NCBI GenBank assembly: GCA_964506465.1
Contig: CAZDLM010000002.1
Coordinates: 1 to 64,000 of the forward strand
Source of the DNA: UBA6109 sp964506465
GTDB taxonomy: Bacteria > Desulfobacterota > Syntrophia > Syntrophales > UBA6109
DNA length: 64,000 nt
Direction of reading: 5' to 3'
The position numbers and the translations under genes were made by a program. Each line of letters starts with the position of its first letter. Within the stretch, counting starts at the first letter, position 1. Positions 8,638 through 16,363 of this stretch are shown here, piece by piece. Under the pieces are notes generated by a model, which was not told the DNA's origin, ran no database searches, and saw only the letters and a list, made by a program, of their open reading frames with translations.

Positions 8638-9352
8638 TGCCGCCCCCCTGAATGATCGAGGTCAGTCTCTCCGCATCCATGTACCCGGTGACCACTTTTC
8701 CGTTTTCCAGTATGACCGTCGGGGTTCCGGTGATACGGTGTTCTTTGGCAAAACGGATATTGTCCTCAACCGGGTTTTCACACGAGACAACCGGATCTCC
8801 AGCGGAAGCGTCACCCGTAAAACAGGCATCAAGCGCTGCCGGCCGGTCTTTCGAACACCAGATTGCGATCGCCTTCTTTTTTGCATCCTGGTGAAGGGAC
8901 TCAAGCGGATACAAATACACGTAAACGCTTACGTCCTTGAGCTTCTTCAATTCCAGGTGGAGCTTCCTGCAGTAGGGACAGTCGGGATCCGTGAAGACGG
9001 CGATGGACCTCTCGCCGTTTCCCATCTTCACGGCATCAGCCTTCCTGAGAGTGGAATAATCGACCCGCAAGAGATCGCTGGCCCTGTCCGCCGTCAGATT
9101 CTTCCTGGACTTGAGGTCAATGACGCTTCCGAGGATGAAGTACCTCAGGTTCTTCGTCAGATAAAACACACGGCCATCCGATGTCGCTTCGTAAAGACCG
9201 ATCTCGTCGAGGTACCGGACGGTATCGATCTTCACGTCCTTCAAGGCCTTCCTGATTTCGTCATCCTGATGGGCATAGCCGTTCAGACAGGTAGCAGCCA
9301 CCACAATCAGCACAAGCAGGAATCTCCTGACGATCGATGAAGACAAGTTCAT
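8624..9352 (-). CDS. DsbC/TrbB-like periplasmic disulfide isomerase
   Basis: 242-residue secreted thioredoxin-fold protein. Residues 1-27 are a signal peptide (hydrophobic LLVLIVVAATCLNGYA). The N-terminal DsbC-type dimerisation region covers about 30-100 and the thioredoxin domain follows, with active site CPYC in FTDPDCPYCRKLH near residue 122 and the cis-Pro region ITGTPTVIL near residue 205. It probably shuffles disulfides in transfer proteins; F-type systems use TrbB for this. An AGAGGA ribosome site precedes the ATG. It lies between traB and traV in the operon, a common place for dsbC in MPF-F islands. Confidence 0.87.
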   Translation of the reverse strand: MNLSSSIVRRFLLVLIVVAATCLNGYAHQDDEIRKALKDVKIDTVRYLDEIGLYEATSDGRVFYLTKNLRYFILGSVIDLKSRKNLTADRASDLLRVDYSTLRKADAVKMGNGERSIAVFTDPDCPYCRKLHLELKKLKDVSVYVYLYPLESLHQDAKKKAIAIWCSKDRPAALDACFTGDASAGDPVVSCENPVEDNIRFAKEHRITGTPTVILENGKVVTGYMDAERLTSIIQGGGSEKQ

Positions 9353-9392
9353 TCCTCTTCATTCCTCCTTTCCGAAGTCAGTCTGAAGAAAG

Positions 9393-10604
9393 TCAGGACT
9401 TTGGAGAAGCCGCAATCTTCAGTTCCTGGCCCTTGAGAACCACCACATCGACATGACGTCCGGCATCGATCTCCACAATGGGGAACAGCCGCTCAGCCAT
9501 TTTCAGATAGTAATCGGCAACCTTGCCCAGGGCATTGCTCGCACCGCCCATCGCCGCGCTCTCCATCACATCACCCCAGTCGTACCGGTTCAGACCCGCG
9601 TTGTCCGACAGATTGATCGACACGGAATGTTGGGGTTTCAAAGCAGTCCCCAGTCCGCTCAGCGTCCCCGCAAAGATGGCCATCGCGATCTGCTGCCCCT
9701 GCTTGCTCACAAGGCGTCCCCTGAGACCGAGTTTGCCGTCCTCTCCCATGACGTGCCCTTTCAAGGACACATCGATTACCTTACGGTCATTGCGGACACA
9801 CGAGAGTGTCTCCGTCCTTATGTATGCCCGTTCGTCGGACAGGTTCCCGTAGCCCGCGCCGATGACGAAACATTCCTTGAGATTCATCCTGTACCGGTTC
9901 GGAAGAACTCCCAGGTCCGTGATCCCCATCAGAACCGGATAGGGTTCCGAAGGAGAACCTCCCGATGTCGGCGCATCGAGGCCACTTAGCAGCACGGCCT
10001 TCATGAAGCTTCCTGAAGGCAGCCATGTACTCGGTTCGGGTTTATCTTTCCTGGCCATGGCCTTGTCGTCCTGTTTCACCTTCGCGTCGTCCTTGAAAAC
10101 CTTGATCGAGGAACCGGCATCGAACTTTTGCCTGGGCGCTTCGGCGGCAGGCAGGCTTTGGGGTTGAGGAGGAGAACCGGAAATTTGCGGAGCATTGGGC
10201 GGAAACGTGGCGGGCCCCACAGCGCCGCCGGCGACGCTGCTTTTTCTTACAGGCAGCGGTGGTGGAACGGCGGGATAGCTTTCCACCTTTCTTGTCTTCT
10301 TTGCCGTTTCCTTTGTTTCTTCCATCTCCTTCTGGATTTTTACGATCTGCGCCCTGAGCTCTTCGTTGCTCTTCTCCAGCGCCTTTATGTTCTGCCCTTC
10401 GGCCGCCACCCACAGGTCCTTTTCGACCTTCTCCGAAAGCAGCGACATTTTTTTCGTGTGGACAACGCCCTTGTTGGCATTCCTGTCCCTGGCAGAGTCC
10501 AGAGCGGCAGATATGGCGATAACCACAGCAACGCCGGCCGCGACAACACAGGATGCAGTGAGGAGCTGTTTTTGCCTGGTCGTCAGGTTTTCGAAGATGT
10601 TCAT
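9393..10604 (-). CDS. traB: TraB-like type IV secretion core protein (VirB10 family)
   Basis: 403-residue inner-membrane protein. A single membrane helix lies near residues 14-34 (LLTASCVVAAGVAVVIAI), followed by a coiled coil (about 65-110), a Pro-rich linker (115-165) and a C-terminal VirB10/TraB beta-barrel domain with PVLMGITDLGVLPNRY and FVIGAGYGN. TraB spans the envelope and links TraV and TraK to the inner membrane. The ATG at 10604 overlaps the stop of the transglycosylase gene (ATGA), which fixes the start; the longer frame to 10763 lies inside that gene and is rejected. TraE and TraK, usually just upstream, are not seen. Confidence 0.87.
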   Translation of the reverse strand: MNIFENLTTRQKQLLTASCVVAAGVAVVIAISAALDSARDRNANKGVVHTKKMSLLSEKVEKDLWVAAEGQNIKALEKSNEELRAQIVKIQKEMEETKETAKKTRKVESYPAVPPPLPVRKSSVAGGAVGPATFPPNAPQISGSPPQPQSLPAAEAPRQKFDAGSSIKVFKDDAKVKQDDKAMARKDKPEPSTWLPSGSFMKAVLLSGLDAPTSGGSPSEPYPVLMGITDLGVLPNRYRMNLKECFVIGAGYGNLSDERAYIRTETLSCVRNDRKVIDVSLKGHVMGEDGKLGLRGRLVSKQGQQIAMAIFAGTLSGLGTALKPQHSVSINLSDNAGLNRYDWGDVMESAAMGGASNALGKVADYYLKMAERLFPIVEIDAGRHVDVVVLKGQELKIAASPKS

Positions 10605-11155
10605 CGATACGTTACCGTCCGTTCCCCGCCATTTTTGGGGCTGGTCAATTCTCGGTATACCCTGCCGGCATACCCGATTCTCTTTGCACGAGAGGAGGCG
10701 TTGTAGCAGCCCACGGCCTCCCACGTGTATCCGTGACTCCGGATGCACTGCGCCAGAATCCATGCCCCAACCTTGACGTTCGCGCAGGGATCATCGAGAG
10801 ACAACCAGAAATCCCGTCCCAGGATCGGCGCCCACGACGAGTTGATCTGCATGAGACCGAAATCGTACGAACCATCGGGGTTATAGTGCAGGGCATCCGG
10901 CCTGAGGCCGGACTCCACCTTGGCAATAGTTTGAAGGAGCAATGGTGAAATACCGTAATACGCACCGGCCTCCTCGAAACAGAAACCGTAACCTTCACTC
11001 GTCATGACGGTGAAAATCAGCAGAACCGCTCCCCATTGCCGAGACCATAGCGGGAGAGCCACAGTTCTTTTCCATCTATGCAACGGCGTCCACCTGCCGA
11101 CGCGCCTGGCGATTTTCTTCGTCCTCCTTGGAATCTTGCGCACCTTCTGCGACAT
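10601..11155 (-). CDS. Lytic transglycosylase of the transfer system (VirB1/TrbN/SLT type)
   Basis: 184-residue SLT-domain protein that opens peptidoglycan for secretion-channel assembly. The domain starts near residue 58; the catalytic Glu is in TIAKVESGLRPDA, with the partner motifs YDFGLMQINSSW and VGCYNAS. A hydrophobic signal stretch lies at 36-54 after a basic N-terminus. ATG 11155 has GAGG eight to nine bases upstream but makes the gene overlap the preceding one by 80 bases; a GTG at 11062 would avoid the overlap and begin just before the signal sequence. The stop overlaps traB by four bases. Family call is firm, start uncertain. Confidence 0.83.
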   Translation of the reverse strand: MSQKVRKIPRRTKKIARRVGRWTPLHRWKRTVALPLWSRQWGAVLLIFTVMTSEGYGFCFEEAGAYYGISPLLLQTIAKVESGLRPDALHYNPDGSYDFGLMQINSSWAPILGRDFWLSLDDPCANVKVGAWILAQCIRSHGYTWEAVGCYNASSRAKRIGYAGRVYRELTSPKNGGERTVTYR

Positions 11156-11759
11156 CTTTCGCTTCCTCGCCCCTTACGTAATTTGACAACCCCCTGGGAC
11201 TTCTGTATTCGACCCTGGCGCTCGTCGACAACTTTGCCGTAAGATTGTGGAAATCCGATATCGCATCCGTGATATCGGCCAGGGTCTTTCCGATCTTTTC
11301 GAAGTCCAGACATGTGGTCTTGAACTGTATCAGTAGGGAATCGAACCGCTTGAGCAGGAGCGCCATCCGTTTGCCCTCCTCCGTCCTGGGCAAAAATACG
11401 TAGGTTGATCTCCTTGCGGCCAGCATCCGCCTGGTTTCCTCGGTTTCCCACTGGGCGCCGTAACCGCCGTCGCCCAGCGACCGTGCCAGTCCTTCGAACC
11501 TCGCAATGAACTCCCCCGCGTCCTTGATCGACGAGGCGGCCTCCTGTATGGGGATGTAACTGCCGGCGCGCAGCCGGATCTGATTCACGACCTTGTCGAA
11601 TCCGAAGAGGATCTTTGTCAGCAAATGCCCCTCGCGTGTCTTGGGGGCAATCACGACGCTCACAGGGTTTTCCAGGAGCCTCATCTTCTTCTCCCGTATC
11701 CTGTCTGCGGAAATGCCATCGATCATCCTGATGTGACCTTCCCTTGTCCCTGTTTCCAT
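11076..11759 (-). CDS. Conserved element protein, possibly DUF1845/AcaB-like
   Basis: 227-residue soluble protein, ATG preceded by AAAGGAGG. The middle carries the helical pattern FDKVVNQIRLRAGSYIPI then IARFEGLARSL, and later STYVFLPRTEEGKRM followed by LLKRFDSLLIQFKT. This recalls the DUF1845 family of integrative elements, to which the IncC activator AcaB belongs (comparison from memory, weak). The tail from about residue 195 is charged and low in complexity. No signal peptide. It lies between the NusA-like and transglycosylase genes in the transfer operon. If the resemblance holds it could regulate transfer; otherwise it is a hypothetical protein. Confidence 0.6.
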   Translation of the reverse strand: METGTREGHIRMIDGISADRIREKKMRLLENPVSVVIAPKTREGHLLTKILFGFDKVVNQIRLRAGSYIPIQEAASSIKDAGEFIARFEGLARSLGDGGYGAQWETEETRRMLAARRSTYVFLPRTEEGKRMALLLKRFDSLLIQFKTTCLDFEKIGKTLADITDAISDFHNLTAKLSTSARVEYRSPRGLSNYVRGEEAKDVAEGAQDSKEDEENRQARRQVDAVA

Positions 11760-11797
11760 TCGGCCTCCTTTGCCATTGCACCGGTAAGACAGCCCGG

Positions 11798-12421
11798 TCA
11801 GCGTTCCCTGATGTTGATCGCCACCCCCGTCAGTTTCGAGGCAGTCGCCACGTTTGCCCCTTTCTTTCCCAGGAAGAGCCCGAGGTAAGCGGGATCAACG
11901 AAGACATCTGCCTGCCCCATGTGCTGAAAGTATATTACTTCCCTGACTCTGTCGGCGGGTGCAGGAACCAGTGCATTGACCACGTATTCGTCCATTTTGG
12001 TGGAGTGTCTCACGAGCGTGATGGTGTCGTCCGTGTACTGTCTGGATCTTCTCAAAAGGGTCAGACAAAGTTTGACCGGATCGTCGCGGTTATTGCTCTC
12101 GACGGTGACCTTGGCGAATCCGCTTTGCGAAATCGACGCTGCCCGCCTGACACGTACCCTGCCATCCAGGAGGAGCGGCGCGACAAGAAGTTCCGTCAGT
12201 CTGCGGAAATATTGCGGCGATTTCTGCGACAGAAGGATTCGGCTTTCGCCCATAACAAAGACCGAGGCGAACGTACTGTCCCCTACCCGGAAGGTTCTGC
12301 CCGCGTATCTTTTCGGTAGGATCGCCGTGACTTCCGTGCCCGCCACCAGGGTCAGGTACGAATCGAAATCCGGAAGCGCCTTGATGATGGTTACCGGCAC
12401 GAGATGGCCAACTTTTATCAT
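11798..12421 (-). CDS. NusA-like S1-KH-KH protein lacking the NusA N-terminal domain
   Basis: 207-residue RNA-binding protein. Residues 1-60 read as an S1 domain (TEVTAILPKRYAG, FRVGDSTFASVFV); residues 61-75, ILLSQKSPQYFRRL, match the NusA S1-KH1 junction (I-L-S-x-x-x-P-x-F-x-x-x-L). KH1-like 84-140 keeps the DPVKLC position but has lost the GXXG loop. KH2-like 141-207 keeps LFLGKKGANVATASKLTG, the GKKG loop of NusA KH2. The domain by which NusA binds RNA polymerase is absent; family members are 350-500 residues. Start ATG 12421 follows AGAGGTG; a TTG at 12448 is the alternative. Lies between parB-like and DUF1845-like genes. A role in antitermination of the long operon is inferred. Confidence 0.7.
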   Translation of the reverse strand: MIKVGHLVPVTIIKALPDFDSYLTLVAGTEVTAILPKRYAGRTFRVGDSTFASVFVMGESRILLSQKSPQYFRRLTELLVAPLLLDGRVRVRRAASISQSGFAKVTVESNNRDDPVKLCLTLLRRSRQYTDDTITLVRHSTKMDEYVVNALVPAPADRVREVIYFQHMGQADVFVDPAYLGLFLGKKGANVATASKLTGVAINIRER

Positions 12422-12482
12422 CGCGTAGAGAACACCTCTGATCGCCAAGATGGACGGCGGCGCCTGAAGGCAGAAAACATCT

Positions 12483-13634
12483 CTATGAAAGAAACTTCAA
12501 CGCCGGAGGAACGTCAGGAGAGCCGTTCTTCTTCCCGATAGCGGCCGTTATTTTCTTCGCCTTTGCGATGATGTCTTCCGTTTTCCCCTTGACGAATTGT
12601 TCCGTCTCGGGATCCCACGTAAAGGTAAGGTGGCTGATGTGATCGCTGATCGTATCCAGTTCGGCTTCCACCGTGTTGAGCCTGCTGACGAGGACTTCCG
12701 GCCTGCACAGCTGAACGACAAAACTCCGGCAGGTCTCTTTGTACTCCTTCATTTTGAGAACGACGGCATTCACCTCGGCCTGCCTGCCTTCATACATCCT
12801 TTCCGCCTTCTTTTTTTCTTCGCGCATCTTGTCTATCTCGTCGTTCTTTTCCTTGATGAGCACCGACAGATCCCGGACCTTTTCAAGTAATTCGGCCGTT
12901 TCCTTCTCGCATTCCTGTCGCAGGGCTTCGCCGGCGTTTTCCTTTGCATCCTCCAGTTCAGACAGTTTCTCTTTGAGAAGCTCCCTGGCCTTTACCTCCC
13001 GGTTTTTCATTTCCTGGATGACGGCTTCCTTCTCGGCCAGGGCATGTTTCAATTCTTCCAGTTCATTCCGTTCATCTTCCGCCTTTCCCTGCGATCGCTG
13101 TGCGGCACTCCGGTCCGCCCCGTCCAGAAGGCCACCCGATATCTTGTGAAGGGACTCAAGCAGCTCCATCTGCGCTTCCCTGTTGAGGTCAGCCAGCGCC
13201 GACATGACGGGGGTTTCGACAATGCCCTGCCTGTATTTATCGAAAAGCTCCGGGAGAAGCCTGCTCTGCCAGTACTTTTCCAGTATAACCCTGGTCTTTT
13301 CCTGTTTCACCCTCTTGGCTTCGCGTCGCTGTTCGGGCGTCAGGAACCGCCTGAATATTTCAGTATCGATGGCCGCTTCCACGAGTCCGGGAGAAGTCAC
13401 GATACAGGGAACCATATCCATTTGGAGATCATTTGCGATGTTCCATCTGTTGTGGCCCGAATAAATCAGATAACAGCCGGCCGATTCTGCATCCTCCGTC
13501 ACGATGAGCGGCACCTGGATACCGTGCCGTTGAATACTGTCCTTCAGGTCTTCGTATTCATCTTTTTCAAGGGGCGGAAAAGGGTTGTCAGGATTGGGTC
13601 TTAATTTATCAGCCGGCAAACGACAGAATTCCAT
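12483..13634 (-). CDS. ParB/Srx-fold domain protein with long coiled coil
   Basis: 383-residue protein. Residues 1-95 are a ParB-like N-terminal domain: LRPNPDNPFPPL, then IQRHGIQVPLIV and YLIYSGHNRW, corresponding to the GHRR-type nucleotide-binding motif of ParB (here SGHNRW). Residues about 190-310 are a highly charged coiled coil (repeated EEL, EKE and KKK patterns). The C-terminal region carries no known domain. Strong ribosome site AAAAAGGAGGT. There is no parA next to it, so it is less likely a classical partition protein and more likely an element regulator or DNA-organising factor (inference). It sits between the unknown 13650-14345 gene and the NusA-like gene. Confidence 0.78.
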   Translation of the reverse strand: MEFCRLPADKLRPNPDNPFPPLEKDEYEDLKDSIQRHGIQVPLIVTEDAESAGCYLIYSGHNRWNIANDLQMDMVPCIVTSPGLVEAAIDTEIFRRFLTPEQRREAKRVKQEKTRVILEKYWQSRLLPELFDKYRQGIVETPVMSALADLNREAQMELLESLHKISGGLLDGADRSAAQRSQGKAEDERNELEELKHALAEKEAVIQEMKNREVKARELLKEKLSELEDAKENAGEALRQECEKETAELLEKVRDLSVLIKEKNDEIDKMREEKKKAERMYEGRQAEVNAVVLKMKEYKETCRSFVVQLCRPEVLVSRLNTVEAELDTISDHISHLTFTWDPETEQFVKGKTEDIIAKAKKITAAIGKKNGSPDVPPALKFLS

Positions 13635-13649
13635 GTGGTGACCTCCTTT

Positions 13650-14345
13650 TTATCTTGATGGGTTGCTGCTCACGGCGGAGAGTTTACCCGCCACGATGGC
13701 CGCTACCTGACCTTGCGCTGTTTGGAGATATTCCAGAAGACGTATGTGGAACGCTGCGCCGACACTGCACCCGAGACTTGCCGCAAGACTTTGCAGATTC
13801 CGGTAACTCTTGCCGTTCAAATACACGCGTTTTTCTCTGATCTTTTCGAATCGGTCCGGCTCCACTTGCGTGGCGTCCTCTGCGTATTTCATGAAACTCT
13901 CCAGGAACACCCGTGTGCAAAGCAAATGACAGAGATAGTCAGGCACCTTCGCTCTCACATGCTTGATGTTCCGCCTTCCTCCATGATTCCCCTCACCTTT
14001 CGACTTTTCCCCAATCATCCGCATGGCAATTTTTCGGCTTTCTTTTCTGGCGAGATGGATCTTGCGATACCGGACCAGCATCTCAAGTTCATTGGGATCG
14101 GTGATTTCGACGAGGTAGGCGGTGAAACCATTACAGAGAGGAAGTTTTCTGACGGGAGCCGGTATCTCTCCCCTTTTGGCCAGCAATTGAAGTGTTCTCA
14201 GCGGCTTTTCCTTGGCCCATGGTGACACATGTCTGTATTCCTTGAGGGTGCACCATCGGTCCAAATCGGAAATATCATTGTTCTGCCCCCACGGTATCAC
14301 GCCCTTCTGTCTGTCCTGCTGTTTGATTTCGAATGGATCGGACAT
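13650..14345 (-). CDS. Hypothetical protein at the head of the transfer operon
   Basis: 231-residue basic soluble protein of unknown family. ATG 14345 is chosen because GAGGT lies seven bases upstream; upstream alternatives (TTG 14417, ATG 14402) fall inside the palindromic repeat array. The N-terminal third holds a Trp-containing segment (DLDRWCTLKEYRHVSPW), the middle is Lys/Arg rich with GGRRNIKHVRAK, and the C-terminal part has a possible helix-turn-helix pattern (NLQSLAASLGCSVGAAFHIRLLEYL), which would suggest DNA binding. First structural gene after the repeat region and 15 bases from the parB-like gene. Function not assigned. Confidence 0.6.
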   Translation of the reverse strand: MSDPFEIKQQDRQKGVIPWGQNNDISDLDRWCTLKEYRHVSPWAKEKPLRTLQLLAKRGEIPAPVRKLPLCNGFTAYLVEITDPNELEMLVRYRKIHLARKESRKIAMRMIGEKSKGEGNHGGRRNIKHVRAKVPDYLCHLLCTRVFLESFMKYAEDATQVEPDRFEKIREKRVYLNGKSYRNLQSLAASLGCSVGAAFHIRLLEYLQTAQGQVAAIVAGKLSAVSSNPSR

Positions 14346-14387
14346 AATTCTTACCTCGGAGTAAGGATCGTCCGCCTCTTGACCTTG

Positions 14388-14487
14388 CGTGTGTGCTGAC
14401 ATTTTGGCTACACGCAATGCGTGTATGCTGACAAATCGGCTACGCGCAATGCGCGTGTGGTGACAATCTGGTTCATCTCACGCAATG
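14388..14487. repeat. Three tandem 32/32/36-bp units with internal palindromes
   Basis: Units at 14388-14419, 14420-14451 and 14452-14487. On the minus strand each starts CATTGCGYG and contains a TTGTCA/ATGTCA half-site; neighbouring units create the palindromes ACACGCATTGCGTGT and ACGCGCATTGCGCGT. Phasing of about three helical turns suggests cooperative binding by one protein. The array lies between the sigma-like gene and the first gene of the transfer operon, overlapping the expected leader. Candidate operator or iteron set. Confidence 0.75.
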
Positions 14488-14502
14488 GCATTGTCTTTCT
14501 GT

Positions 14503-14508
14503 ATTATA
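14503..14508 (-). promoter_or_regulatory. Candidate -10 box for the transfer operon
   Basis: A perfect TATAAT on the minus strand lies just after the stop of the sigma-like gene and upstream of the tandem repeats. No good -35 is found 16-18 bases upstream (GAGGAC only), so the promoter, if real, would need an activator or a non-standard sigma factor. Confidence 0.4.
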
Positions 14509-14513
14509 CTTCC

Positions 14514-15023
14514 TCACCTCCAAGGGTCCTCTGCATTCCTGGCGGCTTCTTCCCCATCACCTTCTTGGTTTCCCAGTTGGCCGTCGCCGTTTCCGCTGGA
14601 AACAGATTCGAGGGATACGAGTCTGGAAAACACTCTCCAGGTTGTTCCAGCGGGCAGCCTTTTTTTGACCTTCTGGAATTCCCTGTAGGACATGATCGAA
14701 GGCGCACCATCAGGATCTTTCAGTTCCACCTGTTTGTCTCCCGACGGGCACAGAGCCTCAAAGTGCTTCTGCAGGCACCATGTCAGAAACGTCGAGAATT
14801 TCACTTCGCTGTCGGTCCGGAATTTCTTCAGTGCGTACTCGACGGCAAGATACGCCTGGTTCAGAAAATCTTCTTTCCCGTTGACGGGATCCAGTGTCTG
14901 GTATCTTCGCGCAATTGACTTGATTAGAGGCAGGTTCTTGACGTATATATCCCAGACGAGCGTCTGGGTGACTGTCGCAGATTTACCGGGTTCATATTCA
15001 CCAGGTTGCGTGTCGGTCTTCAT
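14514..15023 (-). CDS. Sigma-70 region-2-like protein (mini-sigma)
   Basis: About 169 residues. Residues 25-95 resemble sigma-70 region 2: KNLPLIKSIARRY, DFLNQAYLAVEYALKKF and VKFSTFLTWCLQKHFEAL, the last equal to the FSTYAxWWIR core that melts the -10 region. A region 4 for -35 contact is not recognisable; the C-terminus is Gly/Glu rich. Start is chosen at ATG 15023, nine bases after AAGGTG; ATG 15029 and GTG 15035 are in frame. First gene of the leftward set, divergent from the repressor across a 350-base control region. It may direct transcription of the transfer operon (inference). Phage-type sigma-like proteins are the closest known parallel. Confidence 0.6.
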   Translation of the reverse strand: MKTDTQPGEYEPGKSATVTQTLVWDIYVKNLPLIKSIARRYQTLDPVNGKEDFLNQAYLAVEYALKKFRTDSEVKFSTFLTWCLQKHFEALCPSGDKQVELKDPDGAPSIMSYREFQKVKKRLPAGTTWRVFSRLVSLESVSSGNGDGQLGNQEGDGEEAARNAEDPWR

Positions 15024-15376
15024 GGGCATTATCACCTTGGGAGGGGAGGATGTGCCCGGCTCAGAATTCGTACTCTATTTCCATTGCCAATCTCTCAATT
15101 TTTCAGAAAACCCAAATCGCTTGGTACTCGCTGAAAGCCTGTCTTTGGCATGCCTTTGTGTATTTCAGCACAAAGTCGTGGAGATACTGCGCGGCCATGG
15201 CTTACATGTTGTTCACAACAACCCGCGAGAATTCTGTTTCAGGAACGACGCAGCGCCGGCAGGAGCGGTCGAAAGAGAAAGGAAGCAGTTTTGATGTTTT
15301 GTCGTGTTGCTTATTAAATTAAGCGGTGTTATATATTGTTTATTCATATATGTCAATATACGATATTAAATAAATT
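15024..15376. other. Divergent control region between sigma-like gene and repressor
   Basis: About 350 bases with no supported gene; a 90-codon rightward frame at 15050-15322 lacks a ribosome site and motifs. The right part (15305-15376) is very AT-rich and includes the inverted repeat listed separately. This is the likely switch region where the repressor controls itself and the leftward operon. Confidence 0.6.
15332..15360. promoter_or_regulatory. Candidate repressor operator (inverted repeat)
   Basis: A perfect 7-bp inverted repeat TATATTG / CAATATA with a 15-base spacer ends 16 bases before the repressor ATG. The place and symmetry suit autoregulation by the CI-type repressor. Its half-sites overlap AT-rich -10-like sequences. 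No second copy was found by eye upstream of the sigma-like gene. Confidence 0.45.
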
Positions 15377-16048
15377 ATGAATACAAATGATTTTATAATA
15401 ATAACCGATAAACTTAAGAGGCTGAAGGATTTGTGGAGCGACGTCGCCCTCGCAAAGCTTCTCGGCATAAAGCAGCCTTCATTCGCGGAGAGGAAAAGAC
15501 GCGGATCTCTGCCCTACAAAGAGATTATCGAACTCTGTGGGCAGGAAGGAATATCTCTTGACTGGCTCTTTACCGGCGATGGTTCGATCTGGAGGCCTTC
15601 CCGGGGTGACCATGACCAAGCCCCTCCCGGCCGTGATGATTTCGTGTACGTTCCCGCAACGAGCGTCAAACCGGACTCGGGCGCCGAATCGCCCGCAGAT
15701 AATGACGTTGAACTGACGGTTGGTTTCAGCCGGGAATGGATTCAGCGACATGGCGACCCTAAGCATATGTCCTTGACGAAGGTAACCGGCGACAGTATGG
15801 AACCGACGCTTCTGTCGGGCGACATCGTCCTTGTAAACCGCAATCTGAACAGCATCGACCCGCAGGGCGGCATATATGCAATCACCTTGGACAACATCGC
15901 AACGATAAAGAGGCTTCAGATCATACACCTCAAGGGGCTGATAAGAATTATCAGCGACAATCCAAAATACGAATCCCTGGAGGCCTCTCCTGACCAGATC
16001 ACGGTAAATGGCAGAGTCATCTGCTTCGCAAGAACGATGGAGAGGTAG
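15377..16048 (+). CDS. CI/LexA-type repressor with S24 self-cleavage domain
   Basis: 223-residue repressor. Residues 8-60 form a CI-type helix-turn-helix (VALAKLLGIKQPSFAERKRRG, then ISLDWLFTGDG). Residues about 110-223 are an S24 peptidase domain with catalytic Ser in TGDSMEPTLLSGDIVLV and catalytic Lys in ATIKRL; a possible cleavage site pair was not identified with confidence. Proteins of this type hold prophages and SXT-like elements quiet and are inactivated by RecA-stimulated self-cleavage after DNA damage. It is divergent from the transfer operon and upstream of the recombinase, the expected place for a master switch. Ribosome site weak. Confidence 0.9.
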   Translation: MNTNDFIIITDKLKRLKDLWSDVALAKLLGIKQPSFAERKRRGSLPYKEIIELCGQEGISLDWLFTGDGSIWRPSRGDHDQAPPGRDDFVYVPATSVKPDSGAESPADNDVELTVGFSREWIQRHGDPKHMSLTKVTGDSMEPTLLSGDIVLVNRNLNSIDPQGGIYAITLDNIATIKRLQIIHLKGLIRIISDNPKYESLEASPDQITVNGRVICFARTMER

Positions 16049-16104
16049 CGCATCCCCGTTCCGGGCGCCGAACGCTCTATCAGAGCGAGAGGTCACGCCC
16101 TCCT

Positions 16105-16311
16105 CTACTGGCGCTTCCTGACGGAGAACGTTTTCCGCCTGGTAGCGGATATGGCCGATCTGCGCGCGATCTTCATTGCGTCGCCGCCAGGCGGCTGTTC
16201 GGCATCTCTCCTCTCCAAGGCTCCAGCGAGTATGCGCAGAATATTCGCTGTCATTGCGCGTTCGATGTCGGGAGGAACACGTTTGTACAGGAATGTAACC
16301 GTTCTAATCAT
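16105..16311 (-). CDS. Doubtful small basic protein between repressor and recombinase
   Basis: 68 residues from ATG 16311 (AAGG three bases upstream, too close to be ideal; a GTG at 16332 extends it). The sequence starts with MIRTVTFLYKRVPPDIER and ends with an Arg/Lys-rich tail. No known family recognised. It is antisense to a similar-length rightward frame, so the coding strand is not certain. Excision factors are often small basic proteins next to a recombinase, but nothing in the sequence proves that role. The rest of 16049-16363 holds a short hairpin (16073-16087) right after the repressor stop and no other gene. Confidence 0.3.
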   Translation of the reverse strand: MIRTVTFLYKRVPPDIERAMTANILRILAGALERRDAEQPPGGDAMKIARRSAISATRRKTFSVRKRQ

Positions 16312-16363
16312 TTGCCTTAGTATTACTTCCACTGGGAAGGACTGAGGTTTACGGAGGAATCAT

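Noticed and set aside
14388..14487. CRISPR array
   Set aside because: Units are adjacent without unique spacers, vary in sequence, and no cas gene is present; operator or iteron repeats fit better.
15050..15322. 90-codon rightward gene in the repressor/sigma control region
   Set aside because: No ribosome site, Cys/Ser-rich random composition, and it lies in the expected divergent promoter region.
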